Origin: Chara braunii
Lineage: Eukaryota; Streptophyta; Charophyceae; Charales; Characeae
Direction: 5' to 3'
NCBI GenBank assembly: GCA_003427395.1
Contig: BFEA01000439.1
Coordinates: 672,418 to 701,689, forward strand
DNA length: 29,272 bases
The position numbers and the translations under genes were made by a program. The notes beneath the pieces are model-generated. The model ran no database searches. It was not told where the DNA came from and saw only the letters and a program-made list of their open reading frames with translations. The number at the start of each line of letters is the position of its first letter. The stretch's first letter is position 1. Shown here in pieces: positions 28,707-29,272 of this stretch.

Positions 28707-29205
28707 GTGAGGTCCTGGACTCCTGGACCCCATGGAGAACATTAGATAACATTTTCATCATCAAGCACAATGCCACTTCTGGGATCAGCAAACACACACT
28801 ACTTCTGATTGACAGCAACATGTAAAGCTGCTCAGATAAGTCACCAGCGGTTAATCCTTAGCTTCATTCTAGGCGGGGAAGCGATTCGGACAGGCTCGGG
28901 CAAGAGTTTGAGAAATTGAGAGGGATGATTAAAGGAATGGCAAGTTGACATTTAATCCTCCAGAAATGGAGCAATCAATGACGTTCAGGAGTCCTTTGGT
29001 CATATGGACGGAAGCATGGATGGGTATTTATTGTAAAATTTGTCACTGGCCCGGGGAAAAGGAACCAGACTGATTCTCCTGAAATGGGTATGGGGGTACT
29101 ATGGGGCCAGGGCCATAAGGACCTGTTTTTTTTAAAAAAAACAAGTAAACGCACTGCGGCTACGCCGCGGCAGGGGGGAACATACATGATTGAAGAAGTG
29201 AGTGA

Positions 29206-29207
<2 letters not shown>
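28707..29207. other. Spacer after the last visible exon
   Basis: Mixed sequence with T8A8 near 29127 and a CTGCGGC/GCCGCGGCAG-type palindrome near 29153-29172. No exon of the dioxygenase (HxD region) is recognisable here. Confidence 0.4.

Positions 29208-29272
<65 letters not shown>
29208..29272. repeat. (CT)n microsatellite at the right edge
   Basis: An uninterrupted CT run to the last base of the window. Such runs commonly stop short-read assembly. Confidence 0.98.

Overview
This is a eukaryotic nuclear window. It has introns with GT/AG borders, spliceosomal snRNA copies, tRNA-headed SINEs, LINEs, several MITE-like families and long (GA)n/(TC)n microsatellites. The only confident host gene is a plant-type 2-oxoglutarate/Fe(II) dioxygenase broken up by kilobase-scale introns. 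With the repeat load, this suggests a streptophyte with a large genome (a charophyte alga such as Chara would fit). The species is an inference and is not shown by the sequence. The window begins and ends inside microsatellites, holds a 526-base N gap (18608-19133) and contains a leftover Tn5/Nextera adapter junction (26753-26790). It is therefore a draft assembly piece and long-range continuity needs care.

Layout. 1-3600: microsatellite, hairpin-rich duplications, a TTAA-flanked MITE, and a tRNA-headed SINE split by a 725-bp inverted-repeat element; then a GC-rich tract of degenerate repeats. About 3.8-11.9 kb: a nearly full-length but decayed LINE on the plus strand, with a long ORF1 carrying a zinc knuckle, an extra proline/glutamate-rich reading frame, and an ORF2 with AP endonuclease, reverse transcriptase and zf-RVT regions. 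11.97-13.3 kb: a U2 snRNA fragment (minus strand) split by a 1.26-kb element with about 120-bp inverted termini, which itself holds two MITEs side by side. 14.2-28.4 kb: exons of the dioxygenase gene at 14210-14409, 17071-17169 and 28267-28388. Its introns hold U6 snRNA pseudogenes, the N gap, a hammerhead-like motif, a SINE inserted in a MITE, a 5'-truncated second LINE (minus, 22273-24856), two more SINEs, and two candidate minus-strand exons of a von Willebrand A/transmembrane protein (26.0-26.35 kb). 26.9-27.15 kb: an array of six GC-rich hairpins whose arms differ but stay paired.

How the parts relate. The SINE at 21481-22015 has a tRNA-like head and shares about 370 bp of its 3' end with the 3' end of the 3.8-11.9 kb LINE. 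This is the arrangement expected when a SINE borrows a LINE's reverse transcriptase. Several insertions can be dated relative to each other from exact target duplications: U2 copy before the 1.26-kb foldback element, MITE before SINE, and SINE before the 725-bp element. The dioxygenase gene is incomplete here: the first exon, the exon between 17169 and 28267 (possibly in the N gap) and the iron-binding C-terminal exons are not visible.
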